A stretch of DNA of 14,243 nucleotides, from positions 1 to 14,243 of the forward strand of contig JAFPCE010000281.1 in assembly GCA_017390245.1 (NCBI GenBank). The letters are read 5' to 3'. The translations under genes and the position numbers were made by a program. Source of the stretch: Selenomonadaceae bacterium. Its GTDB lineage: Bacteria; Bacillota; Negativicutes; Selenomonadales; Selenomonadaceae. Of this stretch, positions 12,208 through 14,243 are shown one piece after another (position 1 is the first letter of the stretch; each line of letters opens with the position of its first letter). The notes under the pieces are model-generated. The model searched no databases and was not told the origin of the DNA. It was given only the letters and a program-made list of their open reading frames with translations.

Positions 12208-14243
12208 ATGGCAACACTAGAACGCGATGTAGAAACCATGAAGGAAGAGCTGAAGCAGAGATTTGTAACTACTGCCCAGATTACATGGGGACGTGATTTG
12301 CCAGATCTGACAGAGCATGAGCTTTATGAGACCTTGGCAGATGTGGTGAAACAATATACTTCTGAAAATTGGATTAAAACAAACAAGCAGTACATGCTGA
12401 ATGATGAGAGACAGGTATATTATTTCTCCATTGAATTTTTACTGGGACGTTTGTTAAATACAAACTTAATTAACCTTGATTTAAAGAATGCTATTAAGGC
12501 AATGCTGAAGGAACTGGATTTGAATCTGAGGGATTTGTATCCAGAGGAACCTGATGCAGGCTTAGGTAATGGCGGTCTGGGCAGACTGGCTGCCTGCTTT
12601 ATTGACTCCATGGCATCTCTGGGCCTGCCAGCCCATGGCTGTGGCATCCGCTACCAGTATGGCCTGTTTGAGCAGAAGATTGTTAATGGCCAGCAGGTTG
12701 AGATTCCTGATAACTGGCTGAGGGATGGCTTCCCTTGGGAGTTCCGCAAGCCTAACAAGGCTGTTAATGTGCGCTTTGGCGGCAACGCTTACATGCGTGC
12801 CAAGGAGGATGGTGCTCTGGAGCTGGTACATGAGGGCTATACTGATGTTATGGCTGTACCTTATGATGTGCCGGTTATCGGCTTTAAGAACCACACTGTT
12901 AATACCCTGAGACTCTGGAATGTTGAGGTTAAGCAGGATTTCTCTGACTATGCAATGTGCACCCAGGAGGAAATCCGTGCTATGCAGGAATACAGAAACA
13001 AGGTCAACAAGATTACTGAGTTCCTGTATCCTAACGACAGCACCGATGAGGGCAAGCGCCTGCGCCTGACTCAGGAGTACTTCTTCGTTTCTGCTGGTGT
13101 GCAGAGCATTGTACGCCACTACAAGCTGAAGCATGAGGACCTTTACGGTTTATCTGATAAAATCTGCATCCATATTAACGATACTCATCCAGCTCTGGCA
13201 GTAGCTGAGCTGATGCGTATTCTGGTGGATGAAGAGGGCATGGACTGGGATGATGCCTGGGAGATTACCTGTGGCACTGTGGCTTATACCAACCACACCA
13301 TCCTGCCTGAGGCACTGGAGAAGTGGAATATCGGTCTCTTCAAGAATCTGCTGCCTCGCGTTTATATGATTGTAGAGGAGATTAACCGCCGCTTCCTGGA
13401 GGAAGTAAGAAAAAACTATCCAGATGATGAGCAGATGGTCCGCGAGCTGTCTATTCTCCAGGATGGCCAGGTACACATGGCCCGTCTGGCAGTAGTTGGT
13501 TCCTTCAGTGTCAACGGCGTAGCTAAGATTCACAGCGATATTCTGAAGAATACTACCTTGAAGTATTTCTATGAGTACTTCCCAGAGAAGTTCAATAACA
13601 AGACTAATGGTATTACCCACAGACGCTGGCTCATTAGTGCCAACAACGATCTGGCCCATGTTATTGATGATAAGCTGACCCGTGAGTGGCGTGGCAACAC
13701 CAAGCTCATGCGCCGGTTAAATGATTATATTGAGGATCCAGCCTTCCTGAAGATGATTAACAAGGTAAAGCGTGTGAGAAAACGTGCTTTATCCCAGTAT
13801 GTATGGTCTCACAACAAAGTCAGGGTTAAGGTTGATTCCATTTTCGATGTACAGGTTAAGCGTATCCATTCCTACAAGCGCCAGCTGATGAACATCATGC
13901 ACATCATGTATCAGTATGACCGCCTGAAGAATGATCCGAAGTACGATATGCCAGTTCCTGTAGCATATTTCTTCGGCGGTAAGGCAGCCCCTGGTTACTT
14001 CATTGCTAAGGAAACCATCCGCCTGATTCTGGCAGTGGCAGATAAGATTAACAACGATGCTTCTATTGATGGCAAGATTAAGGTTGTCTTCCTGGAGAAC
14101 TTTGGCGTATCCCTGGGTGAAATGGTTTACCCTGCAGCTGATGTCAGCGAGCAGATTTCTACAGCTTCCAAGGAAGCTTCTGGTACTGGTAACATGAAGT
14201 TCATGATGAACGGTGCTATTACCTTAGGTACCTTAGATGGTGC
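12208..14243 (+). CDS. glgP: Glycogen/starch phosphorylase (3' end outside window)
   Basis: This gene starts at the ATG at 12208 (AGGAGAGG at 12197-12204) and is open to the window end, giving 678 full codons of an expected ~800. It is a PLP-dependent glycosyltransferase that releases glucose-1-phosphate from glycogen or maltodextrin ends using phosphate, in the cytoplasm. The N terminus has the expected QVYYFSIEFLLGRLL motif and GLGNGGLGRLAACF; INDTHPALAVAELMRIL is in the middle. The PLP-binding lysine lies at residue 664 in SGTGNMKFMMNGA, just before the end. Nothing is frameshifted in the visible part. It has its own promoter and a structured leader, and would oppose the GlgC/GlgD route next door. 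The last part of the C-terminal domain is not visible, so an active-site check is incomplete. Confidence 0.96.
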   Translation, partial: MATLERDVETMKEELKQRFVTTAQITWGRDLPDLTEHELYETLADVVKQYTSENWIKTNKQYMLNDERQVYYFSIEFLLGRLLNTNLINLDLKNAIKAMLKELDLNLRDLYPEEPDAGLGNGGLGRLAACFIDSMASLGLPAHGCGIRYQYGLFEQKIVNGQQVEIPDNWLRDGFPWEFRKPNKAVNVRFGGNAYMRAKEDGALELVHEGYTDVMAVPYDVPVIGFKNHTVNTLRLWNVEVKQDFSDYAMCTQEEIRAMQEYRNKVNKITEFLYPNDSTDEGKRLRLTQEYFFVSAGVQSIVRHYKLKHEDLYGLSDKICIHINDTHPALAVAELMRILVDEEGMDWDDAWEITCGTVAYTNHTILPEALEKWNIGLFKNLLPRVYMIVEEINRRFLEEVRKNYPDDEQMVRELSILQDGQVHMARLAVVGSFSVNGVAKIHSDILKNTTLKYFYEYFPEKFNNKTNGITHRRWLISANNDLAHVIDDKLTREWRGNTKLMRRLNDYIEDPAFLKMINKVKRVRKRALSQYVWSHNKVRVKVDSIFDVQVKRIHSYKRQLMNIMHIMYQYDRLKNDPKYDMPVPVAYFFGGKAAPGYFIAKETIRLILAVADKINNDASIDGKIKVVFLENFGVSLGEMVYPAADVSEQISTASKEASGTGNMKFMMNGAITLGTLDG

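Noticed and set aside
1..14243. CRISPR arrays, insertion sequences, tRNA/rRNA genes, phage genes or other defence systems
   Set aside because: No regularly spaced repeats, transposase-like frames, terminal inverted repeats or RNA-gene signatures were seen; every sizeable stretch is accounted for by the genes and short intergenic elements listed.

Overview
The window looks like chromosomal housekeeping and accessory DNA from a moderate-GC, probably anaerobic Firmicute. The best clue is the GlgC + GlgD pair: an ADP-glucose pyrophosphorylase catalytic subunit followed by a diverged partner lacking the nucleotide-binding signature. That arrangement is typical of Firmicutes. A eukaryotic-type hexokinase, a type II NADH dehydrogenase and a Tat-exported amidase would fit a member of the Negativicutes (diderm Firmicutes), but that placement is inference. 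I see no insertion sequences, phage genes, CRISPR arrays, tRNAs or rRNAs, and codon use looks uniform throughout.

Layout. (1) At 1-2667 on + are the 3' part of an Uup-type ABC-F ATPase gene and a hexokinase gene 40 nt behind it, likely co-transcribed. (2) At 2668-4074 is a monocistronic NDH-2 gene with a near-consensus promoter and a good intrinsic terminator. (3) At 4087-5361 is a secreted protein with two fibronectin-III-like modules and an SGNH/GDSL esterase domain, with its own extended -10 promoter. (4) At 5373-5399 a bidirectional terminator separates it from a convergent minus-strand pair (5410-6703): a YigZ/IMPACT family protein and, upstream of it, an unrecognised membrane-anchored protein. 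(5) At 6704-6789 is a divergent promoter region. (6) At 6790-9585 on + are an SbmA/YddA-like ABC transporter (fused permease and ATPase), a Tat-exported PGRP-like N-acetylmuramoyl-L-alanine amidase and a small three-helix membrane protein, ending in a terminator. (7) At 9586-14243 is a glycogen locus: glgC-glgD as one unit, a strong terminator, then glgP with its own extended -10 promoter and a structured leader. glgP runs off the window.

How the genes work together. GlgC/GlgD make ADP-glucose from glucose-1-phosphate for glycogen synthesis, and GlgP phosphorolyses glycogen back to glucose-1-phosphate. Synthesis and breakdown genes are adjacent but appear separately promoted. Hexokinase supplies glucose-6-phosphate, though it sits in a different transcription unit. 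NDH-2 would oxidise NADH at the membrane without proton pumping. The transporter/amidase unit suggests cell-envelope or peptide work.

No intergenic stretch exceeds 300 nt. The longest are 9536-9744 (terminator, in-phase direct repeat, -10 element) and 12032-12207 (terminator, promoter, leader hairpin). I do not see a clearly new multi-gene system. The most worthwhile leads are the transporter/Tat-amidase unit, the unknown membrane protein coupled to yigZ, and the regulatory architecture of the glg genes.
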